Shown here piece by piece: positions 1 to 12,240 of a stretch of DNA of 64,000 bases. Where the stretch lies: the NCBI GenBank assembly GCA_002964805.2, contig PUDQ02000001.1:6286001-6350000 (forward strand), in the 5' to 3' direction. The DNA comes from Trametes villosa. Its lineage: Eukaryota; Basidiomycota; Agaricomycetes; Polyporales; Polyporaceae. Under the pieces are notes generated by a model. It was given only the letters and a program-made list of their open reading frames with translations. It was not told where the DNA came from and ran no database searches. Both the position numbers and the translations under genes were made by a program. Each line of letters begins with the position of its first letter. Within the stretch, counting starts at the first letter, position 1.

Positions 1-1493
1 GCCTCTGTTGCGAAAGTCTTGGCTGAGGAAAGCCTGTGGTGGCCGGGAAAGGAGAGGCGGGAGTGTGCCGGAAGAGGCGTGACCCTGGGCACGGGTCGCG
101 CGCGGAGGGGGCGCGCTGCGAAGGACGCTGCCCTAAACACGTTCATCGCCGGGGATGTCGTCGAGCGAGCCGGTGCTCGTCGTTGTCGTATGTGCCGCGC
201 TCGTGTATGGGCGTGTGCGTGCGGTGGGTGCAGATGAAGGCGAGGTCGGGCGGTGAGTTTAAGACGGACAGCGAGGGCGATCAAGTTGAGCGCGAGCGGC
301 GTGTCCGGCCGATGATGTCACCGTCGCTGCCTTTCTGGCCGACACGCTCGGGGCGCTTCCCTCCGCGCCACAAACGCGTCCTTTGGCTTTATCCTCCCGT
401 CATCTTCAGCATAGACAAGCTCCTTCGAACGTTAGCTCAGACGCGTCCGGATGGGTATCGGCGTGCTATGAGTATTACAAACCAGGTATGTAAGCTCAAC
501 CTCAGACACGTTGCAGGCACAGTGTAACATCCTCTTGCACTCTGCAGGAGGCGCGAAAGTTACTCGACGAAAGCGTCGCCGTTGAGATTTTGAAACTTCA
601 TACGAGATGTGCTCTCTTGAACTCGCAATCACTCTGAATGTCTCTAAGGCTCCCTCTCGACGCAACAGCTCCCCGGAGCGCCATCAGAGAGCCGCGCGCA
701 GGTCGCGCCGCCTGACGCGCGCGTTTTTGGCCCCAGTCCGTGGCGAAGAGTATGCCGACACCGAGCTGATGACGACGACCGGCGAGGCCACCAAGTGGCA
801 CGGGCGCGGACGTACTGGGAAACGCGCGCCCGAGGCGTCGTTCCGAACTCGTGGGCAATGCCCTGCTGGCTCTCAAGGAGCTTCAAACGCGCCCCGACTT
901 CGCTGACTACTCAGGCCTCAGGTTTCGTCATCGCAAAGGGCAACGCGAATAACATCAGACGGGGAGCTCACGGCGCCGCGCGGCTCGAGGGGTCTCCAGC
1001 GGGACCGTAGCCGCTATGTCGAGGGCTCAGTCAGATGCCTGATTCCTTTGGTTCATATCTGCTTAGTTGGACGGAATTCCGGTAGGTAACTACGCTCTTG
1101 AGGAACCTGGATCAGAGGATGGGATTTCTACACACACCGCTAACTCATTCTTCGACTTTGTCTCCGTCGTCGTACTATCTGGCTCATCCAGTTTTCCAGC
1201 CATAGCGCCCCCGCTACCATCTTACAACAACGCACCCCGGTCGAAGAGCGCTACAAGGACAGGCCTCGGATAAACGAGTAGCGCCGCCGATGCCAGTGTC
1301 TTTCTCGCACGCTCATGTCGGTGCTTATAGCAACGTTCGGTGCCTAGAAGAACCGCGAAGTAATGTCTCGACGCATGTGCACAAGTACCCGTGACGATGT
1401 CCTCGTTGGGCTCGCATTGTACTGCCTTCACGTGAGTCCTCGCTGCGATCCCAGGCCTGAGGCTCCCACAGCGTATCTCCCAACTCATAACCA
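1..1493. other. left-edge region with no supported gene
   Basis: Several short overlapping open frames exist on both strands, but none has a recognisable motif, a convincing splice pattern or an obvious partner exon. A short + strand stretch near 835-905 reads like protein (it contains ELVGNALLALKELQ) but has no supported start or continuation. This stretch probably holds the 5' flank of the gene starting at 1542 and possibly a decayed fragment. Confidence 0.4.
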
Positions 1494-1541
1494 TTGCCAG
1501 GCGACTCCCTCATCGCATTCTCCCCATATCGTTCACCCGCA

Positions 1542-4500
1542 ATGGAGGTCGCGGAACCTATAATCACCGCGCTGCAGGTAGCGAAGGCCGCAACAGCCGG
1601 GTTGCCCATCCCAGGACTCGGCACCGTCCTCGACACCGCCCTCGGTATCGCACGCAAGGCCAAGGTATGCCCCCCGCCCGATCGGCCTCCCATCAAGCTC
1701 GCGTTGCACGCTAACTATGTCGCGCGCCCAGGAAATCAAGGATACCCGGGATGGCTGTCGAGCTCTGGCCGAGCACGCCGCGGACCTCACGCTGGCGGTG
1801 TACAGGCAGCTCAAGAGCGGCAGCGGGGAAACTGCGACGAAGGCATACGTGGCGGATCTACTATAGTGAGTGCTTCCACTGATTCACGGCTCAAGCTGTG
1901 GACCTCGCACTCACCCAATCGAACGCCAGTGACTTGCAAGACATCGAGACCGTGATCGACCGTCACCTCCACTCCAGGAAGGGCAAACGATCCCTGTTTT
2001 CGTTCGCGTTCAAGCACGGGAAGATCGCTAAAGATGTCAAGGATCTCAGGGAGAAGCTCGACCGCTCCCATCGCAAATTCATGGTATGTCTCCGAGGGTG
2101 CAGTTTCGCGATGCCATTGAACTCACACAGGTCTCGCCGCCGTTAGATCCAGGCGATCCTGGACAACGATCAGAGAATGCAAACGCTGACGACTGGGCAC
2201 CTACGTATCATGCAACACATCGACGACTCGGCGAACGTCGCAGATCTCATACGGGGCGGCATCTCTGACCTGGCGCAGCGTGTGGGCAACAACGGGACGT
2301 TTGATGGGAATGTGAGTGCATAAGCTGAACACTCTATCTCCTCTGTAACTGTGTTCGCCCGCCCAGTTCCGGTTCTTCGCCCGCGAGAATCTCGACTTCT
2401 TGGAGCCCGTCGTCGACAGGCCGTCCATCGCGCCCAAATGTATCGGGGATGAACGCGCATACACACACGGAGCCGGTGGGTTGACCAGGCACGTGCCTCG
2501 GTATCGGGCAGTCGTACAGGCCGCCGGGGACCTGTCCGGAACGCGGGTGGTGGTACATACGTACCCTAATCGCAAAGATCGCCGGTTCAACGACTACGTC
2601 AAGTCCGCCAAACAGATCTGGTATCGTCGCTGGACGCTCTGACATACGGGCCATGTGCGTCGTTAACCGTTGTGTACACAGTGGCAATCCGTACACACTC
2701 ATGGTGCTCGGATACTCCCGTCCGGGCGAACTCTCCGAGGCTGCATACATTGTCACGGAAGGTGCGCCTGCGGGACGTGTACGCGATTGGTATTGGATTA
2801 ACCGTGCGCCTAGAGTACTACCCGTTCAGGGAGTATATCGATCCCATGAGCGGAAGCGGTAAGCTACAGGTGTGGCTGAAGATGGTGTGTATAGTGTATT
2901 GAATGGCCTCACACGGGACGCTAATCATTCCTTCTATCGAGATGGCGGAAATTAGTGTACGTTCGCCTCAGGATGGAATATCGGCCTGGTATAGGCGTGA
3001 CCCTGATCTCTCCTCTCAACAGATGGCTATTGATCACTTAGAAACAGTCACAGCTGAGCTAGGCGCACTCCTCGATCCTGGTTTCTTCGTGGTATGCCAG
3101 ACTTTCTGATGATCCACGTAGATTGATGCTCAAGTTTCTCATGCTGTACCCAGGGTTGTGGAGACGAGCAATACGAGTTTGGGTTGGACGAGGTAGTGTA
3201 TGATCCCCGCCATGGAGGTCGCATCAAATGGGCTCGAAGTTCGGGGCTCGCGCAAAGCGAATTGGAGTCGGATGGCGATGAACACTGCGTACATTCCGTT
3301 CCTTTCAAGTACCAGATTGCTATGGGCACTCACAGCTACCCGTGTACAGGAAGCGACGATTCCCGCCAACGGTGAATCGAGGAAGCGGCTCGTCGACAGT
3401 ACGCTGCGGAACTCGTTAGCTCGATGTGTGGCCGCTGACCTCTCCGTAGATATCCGCGCCGCTGCACGCGCAGATGCGGATGGGGATACGGTGATGAAGT
3501 GCTGGTTCACGAAGATTCTACTCCGGCCAGACCTGCCGGCCATAATTCCAGGGCGCTCCTCCTCGGTGTGGTGGCACGACCCGCTGCCGGCACCTCGGGG
3601 GACTCCACTGGGGACGTGGCTGGAACGCAAACCCCCGGACAATGGATACTGGTCTGTTTCCGGGCGGCTCGCACCGCAGTGGACTGCCTTGCCGGCCGAA
3701 AGACGTACGCGGTTCGGGCTTTGGCTGAATATCGCGACAACACCGCAGGTAGTCCCGTGGCTGGGCTCGGGCTCGTATCCGCCAAAAGAGTACTTCCAGT
3801 CGCCATGGTCGCTGTCCAGGAATCCTCCCGGCTCGGAGGAACAGAATTATCTTGCGATGAAGTTCAACACGGCCGAGGAGTACGTCGCCCCCGTGGCGGA
3901 CCGTCGCGAGATGGGCGTCGATTTTGTCTTCGCAGGCGAAGGCGCAAGCTCGAGAATGTGGAAGAGGTGAGCGCGTCGTATGTGGCGCTGCGAACGCGCC
4001 GATGGCTGGATGCTCACACTCGCTGGCTCAGGTACCAGTTCTCCAGCGTCCCCGTGGGCACAGTATATCTCTTCCGGCAGGATGCACACATATCGAATGA
4101 CGGCGATGCCGTATCCGATCTTGTGCACTCACTGCCGGACTTGACCCGAAAACAGCAGAGGCGCGGAGTCGGCATAGGTTCGTCGGTGCTTACGCATTTC
4201 TGTTCTGCCGCTCAACATAAGATGCATAGCCACGGGCCATTTCTACCACACGGAGACGGTCATTGAGGCCACTCCGGAGACTGCATCAGAGCAGGCCCCT
4301 CCACTGTGGTTCTTCCTCTTGACCTACGACGACGACGAGCAGCACGCCATCAATGGCTTCTCCTTTCCGTTTGGTTTCTGGTCACTGGAAAAGAACCCGA
4401 CGGCCGTGCCGTCCGGTATGGACCTGCGATTGTTCCCGGATTTGGAGTTCATCCACGGGGGCGTGGGGACTCTGCTCGCCACCTGGACGCAGGAGGTCGC

Positions 4501-4820
4501 AGGTTATGTGGCCACCATCAAGACAAAGTGCGCACAGGTCGAGATACGGGGGGTGTTTATCGGCGGTGGTACTGATGCCGCTTGTTTTCTGTAGGATGTG
4601 CACCAACGTCATGGAGCTCAGCAAGGACGAGCTTCTGGCTCTCAAGGAACTCCGCAAGAGCCATATCTCCACCGGCTGTGCCGTTTGCAGCGAGGCCGAC
4701 GGTTCTGGTCATGAGACGAAAGCCAAAGCCGGGGACCACACTGCACGCAAAAAGCATGGAGCACAAGGCCGGCCGAGGTCCGCAGCCCAGCGCGGCGGAC
4801 ACGGCCAGGCTGCGGGATGA
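1542..4820 (+). CDS. multi-exon protein with MLKL/HeLo-like N-terminal helical bundle and kinase-like segment
   Basis: The first exons join in frame at 1542-1664, 1732-1865, 1930-2083, 2147-2311, 2367-2620, 2682-2761, 2814-2886, 2942-2954, 3023-3091 and 3154 onward, with introns of 52-68 bp. The N-terminus (about 190 residues) is a run of amphipathic helices beginning MEVAEPIITALQVAKAA. It resembles the MLKL N-terminal/HeLo-like four-helix domains that in known proteins bind membranes and trigger regulated cell death. After it comes a segment resembling a kinase N-lobe and hinge (TRVVVHTY, then LMVLGYSRPG and YIVTE), but without a visible catalytic lysine or DFG, so a pseudokinase is possible. 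The C-terminal half is rich in W, Y and P (DNGYWSVSGRLAPQW, FSFPFGFW) and unknown to me. Exon joins between 3300 and 3550 and the last exon are uncertain. Start 1542 was chosen because the helix begins there; an in-frame ATG at 1494 is possible. A cell-death role is inference. Confidence 0.6.
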
Positions 4821-5820
4821 AGTCGGATGAAGTCTGGCGTACGCCCAGCGATTCCACTTCGACCGCACTCTGTACCGCAGCTTAGCCGCCACTGCTAGTG
4901 CCCTGGTACAACCTGCCACGGTGTTGTACGTAGTATCCCGAACGACAATCCCAATCGGGCCTCCGTATGTATCCCGGACGACATTCCCACTGGCAACCTA
5001 TGCCCTCCCTTCCGTCTCGATTTGACCCGCCCGTCCTCTGTTACGTCTACCCTGCACTATCTATCTGGTGAGCCTGTATGGCTCTATTTGACCCTCAAGC
5101 CTCAGGTCTTCCGGTACTATACCCTTGCTTGCGCCCACACCGGAGTCTTCACTCTCGAATATATCCTGTACTTACCGATCGAGCCGTCGGCGGTTGTATG
5201 CACATGTCTCCTGCATCCTGAATGAACGTTGCTATCGTATCTTCGCGCACATCACCCACAGACATCTGGCTGCATCACGACGCCGAGCTCGCCGCCCCGA
5301 GCACCCCGCCAACGGTCCCGGGCGGCGACAAATCCAAGAGTTGAAGCATCTTTAGCAAATCTTCAGGGTGACAAAGCGCGCTACGCATCAGGGAGCGTCG
5401 CGACAACCAGCGATGACAACTTATAAATCTTCAATGCGGCCGGGGACTATGATCGTGATGTCGACCTGCACAACGCAGATCACTCCTTACAAGCCCCTTA
5501 CACATCACACTGCGCGCGAGGCCGCATCCCACCACGCCTCCGAGAGTTTGTGTGAGCCGATCCCTTGAAGAGCTATGTACTACCTAGCGACACACAAAGA
5601 CAGTAGGTTACTGGGCGAAGTGTCCGCCCTGCGCGTAGCGCAGGGACAAAGCTAACTAACGATGCCTGCGTGGATGCGTGCGTGTGCAGCGCTGCAAAGT
5701 GTCCCAAACCCGATGATGACGACGAAGCTGTCCATGCCAGAATCCCTGAGACCCCCCTCTCGCGCCTCGCGCGGCGAGCCCAATCCACCCGGCTGAGCGG
5801 GTACGGCGCCGGGGCGGCGC
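4821..5820. other. intergenic region, no gene seen
   Basis: This lies between the 3' ends of the + strand MLKL-like gene and the - strand cupredoxin gene. Only short shadow frames occur. It should hold the 3' untranslated regions and terminators of both neighbours, but no specific signal is clear. Confidence 0.4.
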
Positions 5821-6647
5821 TCAGAGGAGCATGCCGAGCGAGAGGCCGGCGAGCGACAGGAGCATCGCGCCGGCGCCCGCGTGCACCGCGCCGGCACCGT
5901 TGTTGTTCGCCGTCGTCGACGCGCTGGGCGAGGGCGTCGAGCCGGAGGCACCCGTCGCGCTCGCGGCACCGCCAGTGGCACCGGCGCCCGCGGGGGCACC
6001 GGACGCGCCGGTCGCGGAGCTGCCCGCGGTACCGGCGGCGGAGGAGCCACCAGCGGCCGCACCGCCGGACGACGCGGAGCCGTCGACGGCGTTGGAGGTG
6101 GCAGCGGCCGCCTTGAAGGCGTCGAACGTCTTCTCCTGCGTGGGGTTCACGGCGAGGACCATACCGGCCTGGCAATGCCTGAGGAAACCGGGCTTAGGAT
6201 CGGCTGAGCGTAAATGTCCGCAAAAAGGATACTCACTTGGCCTGACGGCAGTAGAACCAGAGGGGAGTAGACGCGTTGTTGACAGTGATGCTCCAGACGG
6301 GGAACTGAGTCGCGTCGGTGGGAACGGCCTGGTAGCCGGAGTCGACACCGGTAACGAGCCCAGTGGCGTCGGTGATGTTGGAGCAGGGCGCGGCGAACGT
6401 CGACTGCGTGACGGTGTGGTTCTTGGAGAGGAACTGGAACTCGATGGTGTCACCGTTGTTCGCAGTGATGCTGCGAGTGCGCAGAGGAATGTCAGCGAGG
6501 GACCGCCACATGCAGATCAGGGACGGGTACGTACGTGCTGGGGTTGTAGGTCAGGGATCCATTCTCGCCGACCTTGACGGTGTGGGTAGTCTGGGCGAGC
6601 GCGACACCAACGGGCAGGAGAGCAGCGGCAACAGCGGAGAAACGCAT
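5821..6647 (-). CDS. secreted, probably GPI-anchored cupredoxin (plastocyanin-like, Ser/Ala-rich)
   Basis: Three exons on the minus strand, 6647-6535, 6470-6237 and 6178-5821, give 705 nt and a 234-residue protein with clean GT-AG joins in phase. Residues 1-18 form a signal peptide (MRFSAVAAALLPVGVALA). Residues 19-135 are a cupredoxin fold. All four type-1 copper ligands appear to be kept: H56 in KNHTVT, then C112, H117 and M122 in YCRQAKHCQAGM. A long Ala/Gly/Ser/Thr stretch follows, ending in a hydrophobic tail (MLLSLAGLSLGMLL) typical of a GPI signal. The family is common among fungal cell-surface 'extracellular serine-rich' proteins. Mononuclear copper binding at the cell wall is likely. 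The physiological role is not known from sequence. Confidence 0.9.
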
Positions 6648-8595
6648 CGTGAACGTGGATGAAGCGAATGTGGGTGAACAGGCACGAGTTCAGGAATAGT
6701 TAGCGAAGGACGAAGTAACCGACTCGAGACTGCGAAAATCGGGTCAGCATGCGAGCTCGCTGTTGCGGACGACGAGGACGTACCCTGCTCGTGGTGTGCT
6801 GGCAGCAAAGAAGACTAGCTCGACAAGGGAGAAGGGACGGATGGGGGCGGAGATCGTCGCGCTGCGCCCTTTTATCGCCCGCCCAGTGCTTGTCGCCGTG
6901 GTAACATCTGTCAGTCCCTCCCCGATCCGTCTGATCACAGGCGCCCAGATCTGATACGCCCAATCTCCCGTCCACTTCCCCGCCGCATCTCTCCCTGCGC
7001 GCCATCTGCGCAGACAGGCATCACTGCATACGCCGTGGCCAACATCAAACCGTCTGGTATGATATGTCAGATACAACCTCTGTACAGGCATTGTACAGCA
7101 CCGCTCGTCCAGCGGAGGGCGTCGCAAGACGGACGAAGGCACGGATGGCCTGATCCGCCTTCTGGAATTCCAGGCGTTCTAGCGTTGCGATAGCCGTCTC
7201 CGTCCCCCGTCCGCCGGGTTCTCCCCGCACAAAAAATGCCTCACCTCCCGAGAAAATGCCTCGGAAATGGTTCATGCAGGATTGGACGGGCCTCGACAGC
7301 CAACGTTCCTGATCGCAATCCCCGCATCCTCTGGGTCGCCGAGGAAGCCAAAGTGCACCGAGCCAGACCGAGCAGGACTCCCTCCGAGAGCGCGAGGTCA
7401 GCAGCAACGCTGTTGCCAGGCGACCCCGCGAAGCTGGGAGGAGGCTGATTGAATTTGGAGGCTTCCCGATGCCCTCATCACCGACGGCGAGACAAAGGTT
7501 TGCAACCGCGATATGAATAATGACGCGACCGCGAGGCATGTTCGACGCGTTCTTGATGACTTGTCCGCCACCTGCCTCCCCTCTGACATGCGCCATCACC
7601 CGCGCGCACAGTCTAAGTCCTCTCGGCTGCGACCATGGATCGCCCGCTGCCGCTGCCGCTGTCACTCGTGTTATAGGCATGCCACTGCCTCTCTCAGGGC
7701 ATGCGGAGATCTGTCCTCAGCGCGTATCTGGCGAGGTGCTGCGTAGGCAAACAACACCTGAAATGAAAAGGGGCTTTCGCGTGTGCGGCTGCCCTCCACC
7801 CGCTGCCGTCAACCAGTCGCCCTCGTTCCCACCGGTGTTCACGGCGAGCGGCTGCGCCATCTCGTCATCTGGTGGCAACCTCCAGCCCGACGTCATGCGC
7901 CCCGGCGAGGCGAGATGAAGGCGGGCTGCAGACCACTCCGTCCACTTCCTCTTGATGGCCTCCACATGATGGCTGATGCTCAGCGGCCGTGGCTCATCAA
8001 GGGGAGGTGCCTCTCGAGAGCCTCTGAACGTAGATTGCGCAGATGGCGGTGTTCAAACGTACGCAGAGGTGCCCCAGATGCGCTTAGCCTGAATGAGAGT
8101 GAGCGCCCATCAGCTTTGAACCATAAAGTCCACAGCAAACGTGTGCCCGGCACACAGCCTACCTACTTGGCATGCCCGCCTCTCCCGCGCCCCGCGAACT
8201 GCGAATCCTCTGAGGCGTCAGCATCGTTCGGAACGAAAAGACAACCATCTCGCATCGTGCTATGTATACACGCACCTTACGATGTGTACCCACGATATCG
8301 CGCCCGTCGTGGCTTGTTGCTGGGCTCTTGCGAATCCTCCGGCGAAGGATGAGCGAGCGCGGATGTACTTCGCGCCGGGCGTCTGGTATATCATGAGGCT
8401 ACGGTACCATTACGATTGGTGCTATGATAACAGCGCTGCGGTCAGACGCCGACGCGATATGTCGGCGTGCCGCTGATGCTCGCGACATCCCACTGCGCGG
8501 CCGGGTGGGAGCGAAGCAGAAGTGGCTTCTGCCTGGCCGGGAACGCCATGCATCTGCCTCGGAGGAATAAGTATAACGAAGGCTGATGTGGCGCG
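6648..8595. other. intergenic region between cupredoxin gene and GUF1
   Basis: The left part is the upstream region of the minus-strand cupredoxin gene. A 211-codon minus-strand frame (7045-7680) was inspected, but it shows no motif and its reverse complement is equally open, so it is not called. The rest holds the GUF1 3' flank. Confidence 0.35.
6869..6875 (-). promoter_or_regulatory. TATA-like box upstream of the cupredoxin gene
   Basis: The minus strand reads gataaaagg here, about 220 bp upstream of the cupredoxin start codon at 6647. That is a plausible TATA element with a leader of roughly 190 nt. It is suggested only by sequence and position. Confidence 0.3.
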
Positions 8596-11500
8596 TCACT
8601 TCGAGCTGAGCAGGTCGAAGAAGGCCTCCTGCGGGAGGTCGACCTGCCCGACGCGCTTCATCTTCCGCTTCGACTCCTTCTGGTTCACGAGGTGCTTCAG
8701 CTTGCGCTCGTAGTGCCCTGCGTCGATCCCGGTCTCGTCAGCGACAACCGCGGCGTCCGCGTGGGAGCATACGCACCTCCGTAGAGCCCGGCGGTGACGT
8801 CGGCGCGCATGGCGGAGAGCGTCCGGCGAGCAATAATCTTGCCGCCGATGGCTGCTTGGATGGGGATCTCGAACAGCTGGCGGGGGATGACCTTGACTGT
8901 GAGATGACAGGCCGTCAGTGAGGTGATGGGTCTGCAAGGGTCTCTGCTGGCATACACAGCTTCTCTACCCAGAGTCTCCCAATGTAGTCTGCCTTGTTTG
9001 CGTGGACGATGAGGGCGAGGGCGTCCACAGGTTTACCATTGAGCAAGAACGTCATCTACAAACGATGTTCAGCACCCGCCACGCACACTCACGCGGACCA
9101 CGCACCTTGCGCATGTCACTCGTCTGGTATCCTGCATCCTCGTAGCTACAACGCAAAGGGACGATCAGCGTGGGGAAGCGCACCGGCGAGGACGCAGACA
9201 CGAACTCAAAGCTGGCAAAGCCCGAACTCCGGCTCTTGAGCTTGTCGAAAAAGTCGGTGACGATCTCGGCCAGGGGCAGGGTGGCTGTCATGAGCACGCG
9301 GCCCTCCCCGCCGTCCGCGTCGAGCGAGTGCCAGTCGAGGTCCGTCCCACGGTTCTCGAACACGAGCTCCATCATCGCGCTGAAGTACTCTGTCGGGTAA
9401 CGCAGCCGGGGCAGAGCGGAGGCGCATGTCAGCTCAGAGCGGCGCAGGGACGGGAGAGAAGGTGGGAATTGGGGTCGCTGTCCGCGGGGGCAGAGCGAAT
9501 AGGAGCGGGCGAGAACGTGGATCAGAAGGGGGTCGCAGGTACTGACTTTCGGGGACGATGATGGTGGCCTTCACGATAGGCTCCTGCACGGCCTTCGCGC
9601 GGCCGCCGCTCGCAAAGTCGGCCGGTTCTGGGAAGTCGGTCGGGTTGCTGACTATTGACTCCTTCCCGTTCCTGTGAAGCACTGGGCGACACGCAGGGCG
9701 CCGCGCGGGTCTATGTTAAGCGAATGAATGCGGGGACGGTTCGCGGGGAGAGCCTACCCTTGTACGGGACGGTGGGAGCGGTGATGATGACGTCGGCATT
9801 GTATTCGTCCTCCAGGCGTTGGCGGAAGACGTCCATGTGCAGCGTGCCCAGGAAGCCGAGCCTGCACCCTTGGCCGAGGGCCGAGGACGTTTCCCGGGTG
9901 ACTTCGACACTGCGGTCCGTGAGAGAGAGCTATTCGGGCGTATCGGCGCGTTATTCAGATGCAGCGAGGGGAAGCCGAACTCCGCGAACGCACCCGCTTG
10001 ATGGACTCTTCCAGCTTCAGGAAGTCGTTGCTGTCAACGGGATACACGCCCGCGTATACCTTGAAAGGAAGTTCGTGAGACCGGCGACTAGATAGAGAGG
10101 CAAGGTTTGCGCACCATTGCCTTTGCAGGCTTGAAACCAGGCATGGGCTTCACAGGCTGGCCAACGCGATAGAAAGTATCGCCGATGTGAGCTACGAGAA
10201 TGCATCGTTAGTCATCAATTGTAATCTGGTTCGATGTATACAACCTTCAGACGACTCCTTCATGCTGCACGCAACGAACCCTACTTGTCCGGGCCGGAGA
10301 CAGTCTGTAGACTCTTCCTCTGGGTGCATGATTCCGAGTTCTGTAACCTCGTACTTCTTGCGGGTGAAGCATGACGCTATTTTGTCGCCTAAAGACTCCG
10401 CTTTCAGATACAGTTCTTCGCTATGCAAACCACATAGGACGCTGACCTTTCCGAAGTACGCCGCTTTGTATGCTCATCAAAGATATGACGCCGCGGTAGC
10501 GGTCATACCTGCGGAAGCTCGCGGTAAGCGAGCAGAACGCTGCCCGGGGCATCTAACCACTTACGAGGAGTCAAAGAGGAATGCCTTGAGTGGTTCACGT
10601 GGGTCGCCGACGGGAGGCGGGATCCGCTCAATGATGGCACGCAACACCTGCTCGACGCCCTTACCGGTCTTCGCGGAGATCTTGATGACGTCTGCGGGAT
10701 CTATGCCGAATGTGCTGTGCATCTGTTTCGCCACAACATCTGGCTGAGCGGCAGGGAGGTCGATCTATTCAGTTGAGTTAGCATCAAGGTTGTACACATC
10801 ATACACCCATATCTACCTTGTTGAGGACCGGAATGATTGTTAGGCCCTTCTCTTTCGCGACGTGATAGACAGATATTGACTGTGCTTGCACCCCTTGTGA
10901 AGCGTCTACCAAGAGCAGCGCACCTTGGCACGCTGCAAGTGAGCGCGCCACCTCCCAGGAGAAGTCGACGTGGCCCTAGACCTGCAATGAGTGTTGCAAC
11001 GCACTAGCCACCCTGGAATGACAAACCGGCGTGTCAATCAAGTTGAGTAGGTACCTGGTGTCCTCCTTGTCGTGGAACATACTAACACACGATGAGAAGG
11101 GATATCTCGCAGCACTGCATCGAAGAATTTACCTAGCCGTCTGCGCTTTGACTTCAAGGATTCAGGGATGGTCACTTCAGCATACCGTATGTATTGCACG
11201 GCTGAACCTACCGGTGATACCGCGCTCGCGCTCGACCTTCAACTTATCCAAGACTTGCGCGTTGACGCCTTTCTCTCGTTTCGTGATAGTGCCAGTCAAC
11301 TTCGGCGGGGTCAGGTTATATCTGTAGCTACTCCGGAATAGCGACGAACCTCTAGCAATCTAGTAACTGTATCGTTAAAACACTCCTATGCAGCATGTGG
11401 AGTCCTAAACGTACCGGTCGGCCAGAGTGGACTTCCCGTGATCTTTACTGGCTTGAGTACTCATAAGGATGTAAATACTCCGTTACTTACCTATGTGCGC

Positions 11501-11739
11501 GATGATGGAGAAGTTCCTAGGGATGCCCGCGTGAATACACAGGCAGCAGAAAGCCACCATTTCACGCACCTGATGACCTCACACGGATAGTCCTCCATCT
11601 TCAAGGCCGCCTTCTGGGCGTTCATGCTCACCGCCGAGTAGGTGAAGGTCCTCCATGACTGGGAGCGGCACGACTGCGAAAGGTACTTTTGGTGTCGGTC
11701 GAATACCTTCAAGCACGCCTGCCGCCAACTCTGCAGCAT
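8596..11739 (-). CDS. GUF1: mitochondrial elongation factor 4 (LepA/GUF1 GTPase)
   Basis: This is the LepA/EF4 back-translocase GTPase, which acts on mitochondrial ribosomes. The gene has many small exons on the minus strand. The N-terminus from the ATG at 11739 ([13 protein letters not shown]) is basic and Ser-rich with almost no acidic residues, like a mitochondrial presequence. The P-loop [18 protein letters not shown] is split by introns near 11490 and 11450. Next come KVERERGIT (switch I region, about 11215-11250), [13 protein letters not shown] (G3, about 10960-11040), VLNK/IDLPAAQ (G4, about 10770-10830) and SAKTGKGV (G5). LepA-specific segments follow: [24 protein letters not shown], and the C-terminal domain [20 protein letters not shown] with the basic end [16 protein letters not shown] before the stop at 8596. 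Length (roughly 650 residues) and order fit the family. Its upstream region is cut by a LINE insertion, which may affect expression. Confidence 0.95.
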
Positions 11740-11923
11740 GAGTTGCGTGAAGCCCAGCTAGCGTCCACCAGACAGATTTTATCCCAAGTATCACTAGCTC
11801 CGCAGGGTAGACCAACACCAGACACGAGCACGTTGCGAGAAACCCGAGAAAAGCGCGTCAACGTCGAGTGCAAGAGGGCTGAAGACGCTCAAGGAGTCGA
11901 GCGCGTCGGTGTACCAAACTAGG
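11740..11923. promoter_or_regulatory. GUF1 upstream region, left half of a split divergent intergenic region
   Basis: Here 184 bp separate the GUF1 start from the inferred LINE target site. The matching right half is 28475-28589, before cwf18. Joined, the two would form a promoter region of about 300 bp between two divergent housekeeping genes, a normal spacing for fungi. No specific promoter motif is obvious. Confidence 0.5.
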
Positions 11924-11939
11924 AAATATGGCCGCGTAG
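11924..11939 (+). repeat. left copy of 16-bp LINE target-site duplication
   Basis: The sequence aaatatggccgcgtag occurs here and again at 28459-28474, directly after the LINE oligo-A run. The leading A residues could belong to the tail, so the duplication is 13-16 bp. Such lengths are typical of target-primed reverse transcription. Confidence 0.75.
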
Positions 11940-12143
11940 GGGGCTCCTTGATCTCGTACCACCACCATCTACGTTTTTCCCACGCTGCTCCCCCAGTGTG
12001 CGGAAGGCGTTTTTCGTGCAAAGTATGTACTGTATGGCCTCTAGGGCGCAATGTCTCGGATCTTCTAAGCTCGTAACGCGCGATATCACGAACCTCCCAC
12101 CTGGAACTGAGAAGTGAGTATGTCTTTGTGATCTCCTGCTGCG

Positions 12144-12240
12144 GCAGATGCCTGCGGGATGCGGATGCCTGCGCGACGCGGATGCCTGCGCGATGCGGAT
12201 GCCTGCACGGTGCGGATGCCTGCGCAACGCAGATGCCTAC
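12144..12240 (+). repeat. 17-bp minisatellite, about 5.7 copies
   Basis: The unit gcggatgcctgcgcgac and close variants repeat from 12144 to 12240, with units at 12144, 12161, 12178, 12195 and 12212 and a partial one at 12229. Units differ by 1-3 bases. If the LINE starts at 11940, the array lies about 200 bp inside its 5' leader, where tandem repeats are known in some LINEs. Confidence 0.9.

Noticed and set aside
1866..1929. In-frame stop TAG at 1864 in the MLKL-like gene
   Set aside because: A gtgagt donor overlaps it; splicing 1866-1929 (64 bp) removes it and restores the helical frame.
2760..2814. Apparent frameshift inside the MLKL-like gene
   Set aside because: The frame change is explained by a 52-bp GT-AG intron (2762-2813) that joins in phase, so the gene need not be broken.
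7045..7680. 211-codon minus-strand frame between cupredoxin gene and GUF1
   Set aside because: No motif, no plausible splice partner, and other frames are equally open. Not enough to call a gene.
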